A program made the position numbers and the translations under genes. DNA of 64,000 nucleotides from CAIXQW01 sp046049675. Its GTDB lineage: Bacteria; Bacteroidota; Bacteroidia; Chitinophagales; Chitinophagaceae. The notes below the pieces were generated by a model. That model made no database searches. It was given only the letters and a program-made list of their open reading frames with translations, and had not been told where the DNA came from. Below, piece after piece: positions 24,781-33,908 of this stretch (position 1 is the stretch's first letter; the number at the start of each line of letters is the position of its first letter). The DNA lies in assembly GCA_046049675.1 (NCBI GenBank), contig JBJORA010000038.1, positions 1 through 64,000 of the forward strand. The letters run 5' to 3'.

Positions 24781-25196
24781 GTTGGAAGCAAACTTTAGTA
24801 ATGGGGATAGCAGGCAGCCTGCTATCTTCATTGGCTAGTATCATTTACTTAAACATCTATAAAGAAGCAATGCTTGTAGATTTTAGTAAGATAGCTGGCG
24901 TTGCAAACATCGTTTCGGCTTGTACCATTGGATGCCTACTTATGGCAGTTGGCTATAAGTTGGCTATAAAATGGAAGGGGACAAAAACAGTTGGCTGGCT
25001 AACTATTGTATATAGCATTTTTAGTTTTGCAACTATTGCAGGCGTATTTGGGTTCAATCTGCCTTTAGATACGGAATCGCCTGAATTGTTTCCAGGTATG
25101 ATAATACCTATGCACTTCTTTCCTGTTTTATCGATACTAACAATTTTTTCATTCTTTAAACTAGAACGTCATGACAGCAACAACAGTAACAGCTAA
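24777..25196 (+). CDS. Membrane protein of unknown function, four predicted TM segments
   Basis: A 139-residue hydrophobic protein with four predicted membrane helices (about 7-26, 40-62, 72-93, 108-128). It overlaps the YceI gene by 4 bp and the DoxX gene by 26 bp, so it belongs to the operon. No named family recognised. Confidence 0.75.
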   Translation: MSWKQTLVMGIAGSLLSSLASIIYLNIYKEAMLVDFSKIAGVANIVSACTIGCLLMAVGYKLAIKWKGTKTVGWLTIVYSIFSFATIAGVFGFNLPLDTESPELFPGMIIPMHFFPVLSILTIFSFFKLERHDSNNSNS

Positions 25197-25593
25197 TAGG
25201 TCATTAAACATCACGCATATCTTATTGTGGGCGGCACAAGTTATGCTTGCCTTAGTATTTATGTGGGGAGCTTATATTAAACTGTTTCAGCCAATGGAAG
25301 AAGCAGCCAAAATGTTGCCATGGACGAAAGATAATCCTGCTTTATTAATATTTACTGGCTTACTAGATTTATTAGGAGCCTTTGGAATTGTTTTACCTGC
25401 GGCTACTAAGATTCAGCCCAAACTAACTGTGTTTGCAGCATATGGTATAGTGGCCTTGATGATTTCTGCATCTATATTTCATATCTCAAGAGGTGAAACA
25501 TCGCTTATAGGAATGAATATTTTCTTCTTGTTGTTAGCCTTATTTGTGGCATGGGGTAGAAGTAAAAAAGCACCCATTTTGTCAAAAGCTTAA
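25171..25593 (+). CDS. DoxX-like membrane protein (copy 1)
   Basis: A 140-residue DoxX-like protein with four predicted membrane helices. LLWAAQVMLALVFMWGAYIK, LLDLLGAFGIVLP and FHISRGE are matched almost exactly by the paralogue at 31801-32211. DoxX family proteins are linked to thiol/sulfur redox and oxidative-stress complexes. Part of the FNR-box operon. Confidence 0.85.
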   Translation: MTATTVTANRSLNITHILLWAAQVMLALVFMWGAYIKLFQPMEEAAKMLPWTKDNPALLIFTGLLDLLGAFGIVLPAATKIQPKLTVFAAYGIVALMISASIFHISRGETSLIGMNIFFLLLALFVAWGRSKKAPILSKA

Positions 25594-25647
25594 TTCATAT
25601 AAAGAAAGGATTTTATCAAAACTGTTATCGAAACATCAGCATTAACA

Positions 25648-26574
25648 ATGGAAGGCGTATCAACACTTGCCAATGCAATATCCTTGCAAAAGAGCAAAAA
25701 AACACAGCAAATAAAGTCAGATGAAGTTGCCTCTTTTGGCGCTGTACATCTGAATAATACTTCACTTGAAAAGGCCATTACATTTTGGACAAAAGTAATT
25801 GGCATGAAGTTAAGAAGCCAAACAAGCGAGGCAGCTGAATTTGGCACAGAAAACAAAACAATAGTAGTGATTCATCAAGCTGCAACATCTGCATTTAAGG
25901 ACGGTTACAGTGGCTTGTATCATTTTGCTATTCATCTGCCCAACAAGGCAGCCTTTGCAAAAGCAATGTATCGCTTGCAGCAAAATAAATACTCGTTTTC
26001 TCCCATAGACCACACGATGACACAATCATTATACCTAACAGATTACGATAACATAATGGTAGAATTAGCTGTTGAAACCCCGGAACGATTTAAGCGTGTA
26101 ATTACGGAAGGTGGACTCTTTATGGAAGACGCTGATGGCACTATTAGAAGTGCGTCTGCTCCATTAGATACAGAAGAAATTTTAGAAAGCCTTTCAGAAA
26201 AGGATATGAGTAAAATAATGAGTGATGACGCTAAGATTGGACATATACATTTTTATGCTCACGATGTTACACAAAGCAATGTATTTTATAAAAAACTAGG
26301 TCTATCCCAATTCAACTTTTTTCCGCAATACAAATATGCCGATTTGGGAGCTGGAGGCGACTATCAGCATCGTGTGGCGATGAATTCGTGGCACGGCAAC
26401 AATAAACCCTTAGCGCCAGTTACCAACGCAGGGCTAAATCATTATCAAATTATTTTCAACTCAAAAGAACAACTTCAGTTCGTAGCAAATGCTATCGGAA
26501 ACGTAGATGAGCAAGATGGCAATTATTGGGTAACGGATCCAACAGGAATTAAAATATTATTATCTCATTCTTAA
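25648..26574 (+). CDS. VOC-family protein, copy 1, export signal disrupted
   Basis: A 308-residue protein with two VOC (glyoxalase/dioxygenase-like) modules, about 30-150 and 180-305; HLNNT near 40, YHFAIHLP near 100, IGHIHFYA near 205 and GLNHYQIIF near 275 hold likely metal ligands. The paralogue at 32912-33892 has an N-terminal Tat-like signal. Here the in-frame codons for RKDFIKT and the hydrophobic run are still present before the ATG, but the upstream start is gone and a TAA at 25600-25602 precedes them. Translation probably begins at 25648, giving a cytoplasmic protein. A start-lost pseudo-signal is an alternative reading. Confidence 0.8.
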   Translation: MEGVSTLANAISLQKSKKTQQIKSDEVASFGAVHLNNTSLEKAITFWTKVIGMKLRSQTSEAAEFGTENKTIVVIHQAATSAFKDGYSGLYHFAIHLPNKAAFAKAMYRLQQNKYSFSPIDHTMTQSLYLTDYDNIMVELAVETPERFKRVITEGGLFMEDADGTIRSASAPLDTEEILESLSEKDMSKIMSDDAKIGHIHFYAHDVTQSNVFYKKLGLSQFNFFPQYKYADLGAGGDYQHRVAMNSWHGNNKPLAPVTNAGLNHYQIIFNSKEQLQFVANAIGNVDEQDGNYWVTDPTGIKILLSHS

Positions 26575-26588
26575 AACAACAGAAAATC

Positions 26589-28913
26589 ATGCAAAAGATT
26601 ATTAATTACCTCGTGGTGTTCATTTTATTATGTCCTACTGCTATTTTGGCTCAAAACAAGTATTCCCTAAGTGGTACTATTAAGGATAAACAGAATGGGG
26701 AGCTGCTTGTAGGTGCAACAATAAGGGTAGAAGGTAATAGCGAACTAGGCGCAACAGCAAACGAATATGGCTTTTATTCAATAGGCGTACCAAAAGGCAG
26801 CCAAATAATTGTTGTAACACACAGCGGTTATGAAGCTCAAAAAATAGAGTTGGATCTTACAGATAATAAAATGTTGGATATTTTTTTAGTACCAGCCAGC
26901 AGTAAAAGCGTAGAATTGAAAGGGATTTCTGTTGCAAGCAAAAGAAAAGACCAAAACTTAACCACGACGCAAATGGGCACTGAGGTTTTGAGGATGAAAA
27001 GTATTGAAAGGCTGCCAGTATTGCTTGGCGAAAAAGATATACTTAAAACTATTCAACTTCTTCCTGGTGTAAAAAGCAGCGGCGAGGGCAGTAGTGGATT
27101 TAGTGTGCGCGGAGGCGCTGTTGACCAAAACCTTATACTACTTGACGAAGCCACGGTATATAATGCATCGCATTTGTTTGGTTTCTTTAGCACCTTTAAT
27201 AGCGATGCGCTTAAAGAAGCTACCATCATTAAAGGAAATCCACCTGCACAGTATGGCGGACGACTTTCATCTGTGCTAGATGTAAAGATGAAGGATGGAA
27301 ACAATCAAAAGTTTGAAACAAGCGGCGGAATTGGACTTATCAGTAGTCGTTTGAGTGTAGAAGGACCTCTTCAAAAAGGCAAATCATCATTCATTATTTC
27401 TGGTCGTCGTACTTATGCCGATTTGTTTTTGGGCTTGTCAGAGCTTTACAAGGACAATAAATTATTTTTCTACGATCTAAACATGAAAGCCAATTATCAA
27501 ATCAATCAAAAAAACAAAATCTATATTTCAGGTTACTTTGGCAGGGATATATTAGGCCTCAGCAATAGCTTTAATACACAATGGGGTAATTCTGCAGGAA
27601 CAATACGCTGGAACAAAATATTTAATAAAAAACTATTTTCAAACACATCATTTATTTACAGCAACTACAATTACGATATCAATTTTAGTAACGAGGTAGT
27701 CAATGTTAAACTGCAATCAAAAATACAAGATTGGAGTCTCAAAAAAGACTTCACTTGGTATGCATCAGATAAGCACGTTGTAAGATTTGGTTCAAATACC
27801 ATACACCACACCATTTCTCCTGCTATTATTTCTGGCACATTAGCAAGCAGTATACAGAGACCATCACGAACTTCACTTGAAAAGGCAATTTATATTAACG
27901 ACGACCACAAAGTTTCTCAAAAGCTAAGCTTAAGCTACGGCCTACGTTTATCTGCTTTTACAATTTTAGGCGGCGATACTTATAATATTTATGATAAAGG
28001 GGTATTAGTAGATAGTGTGAAACTCAATGCAGGCCAGCTGGGCAAAATATATTGGAACCTAGAGCCACGATTTGCTGCCAATTATAGAATAAATGATGTA
28101 AGTAGCGTGAAGCTTGCATATGCTAGAAACACACAAAATTTACACCTGTTAAGTAATAGCAATAGTGGCAATCCAACAGACTTATGGATTGGCAGCAGCT
28201 ACACGGTTAAGCCCGAGATATCAGATCAAATAAGTACAGGTTACAGTAGAAATTTTGATAATAACAATTATGAAATTAATATAGAGGCCTACTATAAGAA
28301 CATGCAAAATCAAATTGACTATCGCAATGGTGCAGAAATTTCGTTTAGCGCAGGTAGAGATATAGAGGCAGATTTATTATTTGGTATAGGAAGAGCTTAT
28401 GGTGCAGAATTTATTGCAAAAAAGAAAGAAGGCAAGCTCACAGGCTGGGTTTCTTATACGCTCTCAAAAACAGAAAGAAAAATTGAAGGCATCAATAATA
28501 ACCAATGGTACAATTCAAGATTAGATAGAACCCACGATTTGTCGGTTGTGGCTACATATAGTCTATCGCCAAGATGGTCTTTATCAAGCGTATTTGTTTA
28601 CAGCACAGGCAATGCCGTTACTTACTTAACTGGTAAATACGAAATAAACGGACAAACAGTATTTCACTACGATAATAGAAACGCAGATCGTATGCCTGAT
28701 TACCATAGGCTTGATTTAAGTGCAACTTACGAGGGCAGGAAAGATAAAAAGCTTCAAGGTTCTTGGACGGTTGGCGTGTATAATGCATATGGCCGTCAAA
28801 ATCCATTTACTATTGCTTTTCAAGACAATCCTAACGTGCCAGGTACTACACAAGCTTTACAAACATCACTATTCAGATGGATACCAAGCATCACTTACAA
28901 CTTTAAATTTTAA
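26589..28913 (+). CDS. TonB-dependent outer-membrane receptor
   Basis: A 774-residue receptor: signal peptide, carboxypeptidase-regulatory-like N-terminal domain (about 27-105), plug domain (about 125-235, with SVRGGAVDQNLILLDEA) and a 22-strand-type barrel ending in an aromatic strand (ITYNFKF). It imports a ligand across the outer membrane. It is followed after 6 bp by a DUF4249 lipoprotein, a frequent partner. It lies downstream in the FNR-box operon, so it may take up a redox-related or metal compound; the ligand is not predictable. Confidence 0.93.
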   Translation: MQKIINYLVVFILLCPTAILAQNKYSLSGTIKDKQNGELLVGATIRVEGNSELGATANEYGFYSIGVPKGSQIIVVTHSGYEAQKIELDLTDNKMLDIFLVPASSKSVELKGISVASKRKDQNLTTTQMGTEVLRMKSIERLPVLLGEKDILKTIQLLPGVKSSGEGSSGFSVRGGAVDQNLILLDEATVYNASHLFGFFSTFNSDALKEATIIKGNPPAQYGGRLSSVLDVKMKDGNNQKFETSGGIGLISSRLSVEGPLQKGKSSFIISGRRTYADLFLGLSELYKDNKLFFYDLNMKANYQINQKNKIYISGYFGRDILGLSNSFNTQWGNSAGTIRWNKIFNKKLFSNTSFIYSNYNYDINFSNEVVNVKLQSKIQDWSLKKDFTWYASDKHVVRFGSNTIHHTISPAIISGTLASSIQRPSRTSLEKAIYINDDHKVSQKLSLSYGLRLSAFTILGGDTYNIYDKGVLVDSVKLNAGQLGKIYWNLEPRFAANYRINDVSSVKLAYARNTQNLHLLSNSNSGNPTDLWIGSSYTVKPEISDQISTGYSRNFDNNNYEINIEAYYKNMQNQIDYRNGAEISFSAGRDIEADLLFGIGRAYGAEFIAKKKEGKLTGWVSYTLSKTERKIEGINNNQWYNSRLDRTHDLSVVATYSLSPRWSLSSVFVYSTGNAVTYLTGKYEINGQTVFHYDNRNADRMPDYHRLDLSATYEGRKDKKLQGSWTVGVYNAYGRQNPFTIAFQDNPNVPGTTQALQTSLFRWIPSITYNFKF

Positions 28914-28919
28914 TAGAAA

Positions 28920-29720
28920 ATGAAAAAAATAAATTTTATCGCAGTTATCCTGCTCTTTATGCTAGCAGCTTGCGAAAAAGAAGTAGATTTAGATTTAGAC
29001 AACAAAAGCGGCCAGCTAGTGATTGAAGGCAATATCTCAAACATGGCCGAACCACATACGGTGCGAATTACAAGGTCTGTATCTTTTACACAAACCAATC
29101 AGTACCCACCAGTAACCGATGCTGTGGTAGTTATTACCGACAATATTAACCTGCATGACACCTTAACTTATATAACAGATGGTTATTACATCACTAATGG
29201 TTTTGCTGCAGGCGCATCTGGCAGAAACTATACACTAACAGTGTTGACTGACGGTAAAACTTATACTGCCCAAAGTCAAATGCCAGAGATGGTGCCTCTA
29301 AATGGGCTTAAGGTGGTTACAATGACCAATTTAGGCGTAACAAGTTATGATGTTTTGCCAGAGTACACAGACCCACCAACCTTAGGTAACTTTTATGGCT
29401 TTGCTGTAACAGCAAGCAGCCAAGGAGGTGTTACTTTTGAAAGTGAATCTGATAATATTGGCAATGGTTCGCCCAATCAAAGAGGTTTAGAAATACCAAG
29501 CAGAGAGGATAGCCCAATAAAGCCAGGCGATACAATAACAGTGGAAATGCGAAGCATCGCGCCCGAAATCTACAATTACTTTACCGCCCTAGAACAAATT
29601 GCTGGCAATGGTGTTCTTGGCGGCACAACGCCTGCTAACCCTCCAAGCAACATTACTGGCGGGGCATTAGGATACTTTTCTGCTCATACCAAACAAGTAC
29701 GCAGTGTTATAGTTCCATAA
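28920..29720 (+). CDS. DUF4249 lipoprotein, TonB-receptor partner
   Basis: A 266-residue protein with lipobox LAAC (Cys at about 18) and the DUF4249 pattern: GQLVIEGNISN, VVVITDN, SGRNYTLTV, and a terminal GALGYFSAHTKQVRSVIV. These are surface or periplasmic partners of TonB receptors. Length is near the shorter end for the family but the end is complete. Co-transcribed with the receptor. Confidence 0.9.
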   Translation: MKKINFIAVILLFMLAACEKEVDLDLDNKSGQLVIEGNISNMAEPHTVRITRSVSFTQTNQYPPVTDAVVVITDNINLHDTLTYITDGYYITNGFAAGASGRNYTLTVLTDGKTYTAQSQMPEMVPLNGLKVVTMTNLGVTSYDVLPEYTDPPTLGNFYGFAVTASSQGGVTFESESDNIGNGSPNQRGLEIPSREDSPIKPGDTITVEMRSIAPEIYNYFTALEQIAGNGVLGGTTPANPPSNITGGALGYFSAHTKQVRSVIVP

Positions 29721-29853
29721 TCATTAGATAATGGGACCGCCGCCGCCAACCTAAATAACTAGTCGCAATTTTCTTCACTAAGTTAGCACACAAGTTAAAA
29801 TAAAACTACAAAGGCAACACTCATATAGTTGCCGTGTACAAAATAAGAACGAT

Positions 29854-30510
29854 ATGTTGCAAAAAGACACGCCCTTAGTGCATAAAGTGAAACTCAGCAC
29901 ATCTACTTCAGCAAAATCACCTTTGTTGGTATTACTTCATGGGCACGCTAGCAATGAAAATGATTTGTTGTCACTAAGTGGACAAGTTCCAGAAAATTGG
30001 ATTGTAGTTTCTGTGCGAGCTCCTTATCGGTTAAGCGAAGGGAGTTACCGCTGGTATGATGTGAAAATGGTAAATGACAAAATAGCGAGCAATATTGCCG
30101 AGGAAGAAGCAAGCAGAAAACTATTAATGCAGCTAATTGATGAATTAACCCAAATGTATAAGATAGAAAACAAGCAAATTATTGTTGCAGGATTTAGCCA
30201 AGGAGCCAACATGGCGCAATCGCTTGGCTTGGGAGAACCAAACGTAGTGAGCGGCTTTGCTGTTTTTAGCGGAAGATTTGTTGAGGAATTTGTACCGTAC
30301 ATTAGCACGTCAAACGCCTTAAAAAATTCTAAGGCATTTATTTCTCATGGCACTAGCGATAATATGTTGCCTCAATTGTATGCAGATGAGAACAGGACAA
30401 AACTAAAAGAATTGGGCATTCAAATAACGTACTGCGAAGACACGAGTGGTCATTGTATTTCTTCAAAACAATGGGGCGAATTTTCTAAGTGGCTGCTTAA
30501 TTTTAATTGA
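29854..30510 (+). CDS. Serine esterase (phospholipase/carboxylesterase type), copy 1, no signal peptide
   Basis: A 218-residue alpha/beta hydrolase. The oxyanion segment LLHGHASNENDL and the nucleophile elbow GFSQG are visible, and an Asp in GTSDNML and a His in SGHCIS complete the triad. It is missing the N-terminal signal found in the paralogue at 35146-35883, so it is predicted cytoplasmic. A 220-bp block is nearly identical in DNA between the two copies. A 133-bp gap separates it from the DUF4249 gene. Confidence 0.88.
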   Translation: MLQKDTPLVHKVKLSTSTSAKSPLLVLLHGHASNENDLLSLSGQVPENWIVVSVRAPYRLSEGSYRWYDVKMVNDKIASNIAEEEASRKLLMQLIDELTQMYKIENKQIIVAGFSQGANMAQSLGLGEPNVVSGFAVFSGRFVEEFVPYISTSNALKNSKAFISHGTSDNMLPQLYADENRTKLKELGIQITYCEDTSGHCISSKQWGEFSKWLLNFN

Positions 30511-30511
30511 G

Positions 30512-30823
30512 ATGAGTAGAAATAATTTGAATAATTCAAATTGTGCTGACAGTACAGAAAAACTAATGCCAACTGTTAACTTCAATAGTTGTGCAAGTAA
30601 AGGCGATTGCGTTACAGTTTGCCCTTATACTGTATTTGAAATGCAAGCAATTTCCAAACTAGATAAAGCTAAACTAAATATGAAGGGGCGCATTAAAACG
30701 TTTTTCTTTAATCAAAAGGCTTACGTTATCAATCCGGAACAGTGTCATGTTTGCGGCCTTTGTGTACAGGTTTGCCCCGAAAAAGCGATAAACTTGACAA
30801 GATTTATCAAGGCCAATAAATAG
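30512..30823 (+). CDS. 4Fe-4S ferredoxin-like protein
   Basis: A 103-residue protein with two clusters of cysteines: CASKGDCVTVCP and CHVCGLCVQVCP, a bacterial-type ferredoxin with two 4Fe-4S centres; the first cluster has one Cys fewer in the CxxC step. ATG at 30512 is right after the esterase stop, and the longer frame that starts inside the esterase is rejected. It is the only ferredoxin in the window and likely works with the redox genes around it. Confidence 0.8.
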   Translation: MSRNNLNNSNCADSTEKLMPTVNFNSCASKGDCVTVCPYTVFEMQAISKLDKAKLNMKGRIKTFFFNQKAYVINPEQCHVCGLCVQVCPEKAINLTRFIKANK

Positions 30824-31095
30824 TATCTGCCACAACGATTTTTTCTGTGAGTTGTGAGTAGATGCAACTAAACCACTACCAAGATGCTTTGATAGGTAAT
30901 ATTGAAAAATAGAGATAAAATAAAATGCAAGGGATTATTTTGTGCAATAAATTATTATTTTTGGATGTTATATGCGTGCCAGTATTTTTACGTCCTAGGT
31001 GGTGAGCCTACCAAGCAATAGTCTAGGTCAGCGGTGCGACTATATTGCAGCGTATATGTTGGCGACAATATTGTGACGACACACACAAACAGAAA

Positions 31096-31680
31096 ATGAT
31101 AGAAAAACTTGTACAGCATATCAATGCTAGAATTGAAAACAAACTAAGCGAAAATGATATTGCCTTGCTTTCAGAGGTTTTTCATTTAAAGAAGTTGCGT
31201 AAACACCAATACTTAATTCAAGGAGGAGACGTGTGCAGAATCGCTGCATTTGTTGTAAAAGGCGCTTTGAAGAAATATTCCATTGACAACACAGGCAAAG
31301 AAAACATCTTGGAACTCTATATCGAAAATTGGTGGGCCGGCGATAAAGAAAGCTTTATGATAGGCACACCAACGCCCTACTACATTGACGCCTATGAAGA
31401 TTCTGAGCTATTGGTCATCACAAAAGACGACTTGACCAATAAGTTAAACCAACTACCATTTATGCTGGAATTGAACAGTGTATTGACAGAGAAACAATCC
31501 TTTCAGCTGATGAAACGCTTACATTCATCTCAAACGCTTACTGCGGAACAAAAATTAGCAGAACTGCAAAATACCTATCCCGATTTTTTTCAACGATTTC
31601 CTCAACACATTATTGCATCTTATTTAGGTATGACTAAGGAAACGCTTAGCCGTATCAGAAGCAATGCCTTAAAAAAGTAA
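31096..31680 (+). CDS. Crp/Fnr-family transcriptional regulator
   Basis: A 194-residue regulator with a cyclic-nucleotide-binding-like beta-barrel (about 20-120) and a C-terminal winged helix. The recognition helix reads KETLSRIR, carrying E182, S185 and R186 in the E-x-x-S-R pattern by which FNR-type proteins read TTGAT. It has a single Cys (residue 47) and so lacks the FNR Fe-S cluster; its signal could be another ligand, as in DNR/NnrR. It lies between two operons that start with TTGAn-N4-ATCAA boxes, which it is likely to bind. ATG at 31096 is favoured over longer starts. Confidence 0.88.
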   Translation: MIEKLVQHINARIENKLSENDIALLSEVFHLKKLRKHQYLIQGGDVCRIAAFVVKGALKKYSIDNTGKENILELYIENWWAGDKESFMIGTPTPYYIDAYEDSELLVITKDDLTNKLNQLPFMLELNSVLTEKQSFQLMKRLHSSQTLTAEQKLAELQNTYPDFFQRFPQHIIASYLGMTKETLSRIRSNALKK

Positions 31681-31700
31681 TATCCTTATTTGATCCCCCA

Positions 31701-31726
31701 AAAACGTTGATGTAGATCAACGTTTT
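31701..31726. promoter_or_regulatory. FNR-type box and terminator-like palindrome upstream of the second DoxX operon
   Basis: AAAACGTTGAT-GTAG-ATCAACGTTTT, a perfect 26-bp inverted repeat containing the FNR consensus TTGAT-N4-ATCAA (31707-31720) and followed by more T residues. It can serve both as terminator of the Crp/Fnr gene and as operator of the DoxX operon. Its centre is 53.5 bases before CATCTTTG (31767-31774), as at 22735. Confidence 0.75.
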
Positions 31727-31800
31727 TTTTAGCTTTACCTCATCGTTTAGCGAGGTTTTGTAGTACCATCTTTGCATTGTAAATCTAAAACAAAAAAGAT

Positions 31801-32211
31801 ATGACAAATTCAAATTCGTCTAAAGCTATGCACATTGCATTATGGGCGGCACAAGGTATTCTTGCATTAATCCTAATATGGGGAGCCTCTGTCAAACTAT
31901 TTCAGCCACTAGAAGAAGTTGCCAAAATGTTGCCCTGGGCAAAAGAAAACCCTGCTTTGGTAAAATTTACTGGCTTAATAGATTTGTTGGGCGGCTTAGG
32001 CATTGTTTTGCCTGCAGCACTAAAGATTCGACCAACCCTTACCGTGTTTACTGCGTATGGCATAGCGGCATTAATGATTCTTGCATCCATATTTCATGTT
32101 TCAAGAGGTGAAACATCGCTAATAGGCATGAACATTTTTTTCTTACTACTAGCCGTATTTGTAGCATGGGGTAGAAGCAAGAAAGTAATAATTACACCAA
32201 ACAAGAACTAA
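31801..32211 (+). CDS. DoxX-like membrane protein (copy 2)
   Basis: A 136-residue four-helix membrane protein, close paralogue of the gene at 25171-25593 (shared WAAQ, KLFQP, MLPW, FHVSRGETSLIGMN). First gene of the second FNR-box operon. The promoter architecture upstream is also duplicated. Role as for copy 1: probable redox-linked membrane component. Confidence 0.87.
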   Translation: MTNSNSSKAMHIALWAAQGILALILIWGASVKLFQPLEEVAKMLPWAKENPALVKFTGLIDLLGGLGIVLPAALKIRPTLTVFTAYGIAALMILASIFHVSRGETSLIGMNIFFLLLAVFVAWGRSKKVIITPNKN

Positions 32212-32405
32212 GTTTGTTTAGTCCCATTTTTTGCCAGATTTCATTTCTTTCTCGACTTATTTGTAGCATTGAGGTTAAAATGTATTTTCTCAAAGTTGCA
32301 AATAAGTCGCTGGCAAAATCGCTACACTAAACACGTTAATACAACCACGACTTAAAGTAATATTTTTCGCAAACTCAATACCGCGCATAAACTCAATTAA
32401 AAGAT

Positions 32406-32912
32406 ATGGTGAGACTAATTCAGTTCTATAGACAATCAAAAGCGCATCAAAATTATATTGTTGAGCTATTGGCTTTATTGCCATTCTTTACAATGATTAT
32501 TAGCGGCTTATTCATGCTAGTTTACCATATAAGCGAAAATGAGTCGCTATTGCTTTTAGGCATCGATAAGCACAACTGGTTGCTAGCGCACAAAATATCA
32601 TCCTGTACTGCTTTATCAATGGTCATTTGGCACTTAATACAGCATGCTACTTGGATTAAAGATATGTTTACTTTAAATCCTAAAGGCAAGTTCAAAAGAT
32701 TAAACACCGTATTATTTATTGTATTTACGCTTGCTGTAGTTACAGCAATGTTCTCTTGGTTGGTTTTTCCGCAAACTACTATAAGCGATGGCCTAAGGGG
32801 AATTCATAGTAAACTAGGATTTACAACAATCATTCTGTTTATCTTGCATATCAAAAATTATTTCTCGTGGCTAAAGCAAATGACAGTAAAACTTCATAAA
32901 ATTATAAAGTAA
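32406..32912 (+). CDS. DUF4405-like/cytochrome-b561-like membrane protein
   Basis: A 168-residue membrane protein with four predicted helices and conserved-looking helix histidines: LLAHKISSCTALSMVIWHLIQH and GIHSKLGF..ILFILHIKNYF. Paired His on membrane helices suggest b-type haem binding. It has no counterpart in the first cassette. Its stop overlaps the VOC start (TAATG). Confidence 0.75.
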   Translation: MVRLIQFYRQSKAHQNYIVELLALLPFFTMIISGLFMLVYHISENESLLLLGIDKHNWLLAHKISSCTALSMVIWHLIQHATWIKDMFTLNPKGKFKRLNTVLFIVFTLAVVTAMFSWLVFPQTTISDGLRGIHSKLGFTTIILFILHIKNYFSWLKQMTVKLHKIIK

Positions 32913-33892
32913 TGAAAAGAAAGCATTTTATTAAAGCACTTCTTGGCACTTCAACAGTATTATTAACAATGGACGGCATATCAACCTTAGCAAGCGCCCT
33001 ATCTTTACAAAAGAGCAAAGAATTAAAACAGGTTTCGACAGAAGAAATTGCTTCTTTTGGGGCAATTCATTTGAATAATACTTCACTTGAAAAAGCCATT
33101 ACATTTTGGACAAAAGTGATTGGATTAAAGCTGAGAAGCCAAACGGACTCAGTAGCCGAATTTGGTACAGAAAATAAAACACTAGTTGTAATTCATCAAT
33201 CTGCAAAATCTGCATTTACGGAAGGCTACAGTGGTTTGTATCATTTTGCTATTCATTTGCCCAACAAGGCAGCGTTTGCAAAAGCAATTTATCGTTTGCA
33301 ACAAAACAAACATTCTTTTTCTCCTGTAGACCACACCATGACACAATCGTTGTACCTAACAGATTACGACAATGTGATGGTAGAGTTGGCTTTAGAAAGT
33401 CCAGAACGATTTAAGCGGGTAATTACAGAAGGTAGGCTTTTTATGGAAGACACAGATGGCACAATAAGAGGCGCCTCGGCTCCATTAGATACAGAAGAAA
33501 TTCTCAAAAGCCTTGTTGACAAAGATTTGAGTACCTTGATTGACAAGGATGCAAAAATCGGGCATATTCATTTTTACGCCAGAGATGTAGATAAAAGCAA
33601 TCGCTTCTACAAAAAGTTAGGTTTTATCCAATCCAATTATTTCCCAAATTACAAATTTGCCGATCTCGGAGCGGGTTCATCATACACCCATCGTATTGCT
33701 ATGAACGCTTGGCATGGCAACGATAGACCTATGGCGCCTGAAAGTAATGCAGGGTTAAACCATTATCATATCATTTTTAGTTCGAAAGAGCAATTGCAAC
33801 AAACCGTTAAGCTATTGGACCAGGTGGAAGAAAAAGATGAAGCCTATTGGACAAAAGATGCTACAGGCGTCAGAATTAAATTAACTGCTTAA
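32912..33892 (+). CDS. VOC-family protein, copy 2, with Tat-like signal
   Basis: A 326-residue paralogue of the gene at 25648-26574 with the same two VOC modules. Its N-terminus (KRKHFIK, then a hydrophobic run) resembles Bacteroidota Tat signals of the RRxFLK type with RK, so export as a folded metalloprotein is likely. The intact signal here shows what copy 1 has lost. Expressed in the second FNR-box operon. Confidence 0.87.
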   Translation: MKRKHFIKALLGTSTVLLTMDGISTLASALSLQKSKELKQVSTEEIASFGAIHLNNTSLEKAITFWTKVIGLKLRSQTDSVAEFGTENKTLVVIHQSAKSAFTEGYSGLYHFAIHLPNKAAFAKAIYRLQQNKHSFSPVDHTMTQSLYLTDYDNVMVELALESPERFKRVITEGRLFMEDTDGTIRGASAPLDTEEILKSLVDKDLSTLIDKDAKIGHIHFYARDVDKSNRFYKKLGFIQSNYFPNYKFADLGAGSSYTHRIAMNAWHGNDRPMAPESNAGLNHYHIIFSSKEQLQQTVKLLDQVEEKDEAYWTKDATGVRIKLTA

Positions 33893-33908
33893 TTAGACTA
33901 TAGTCGTA

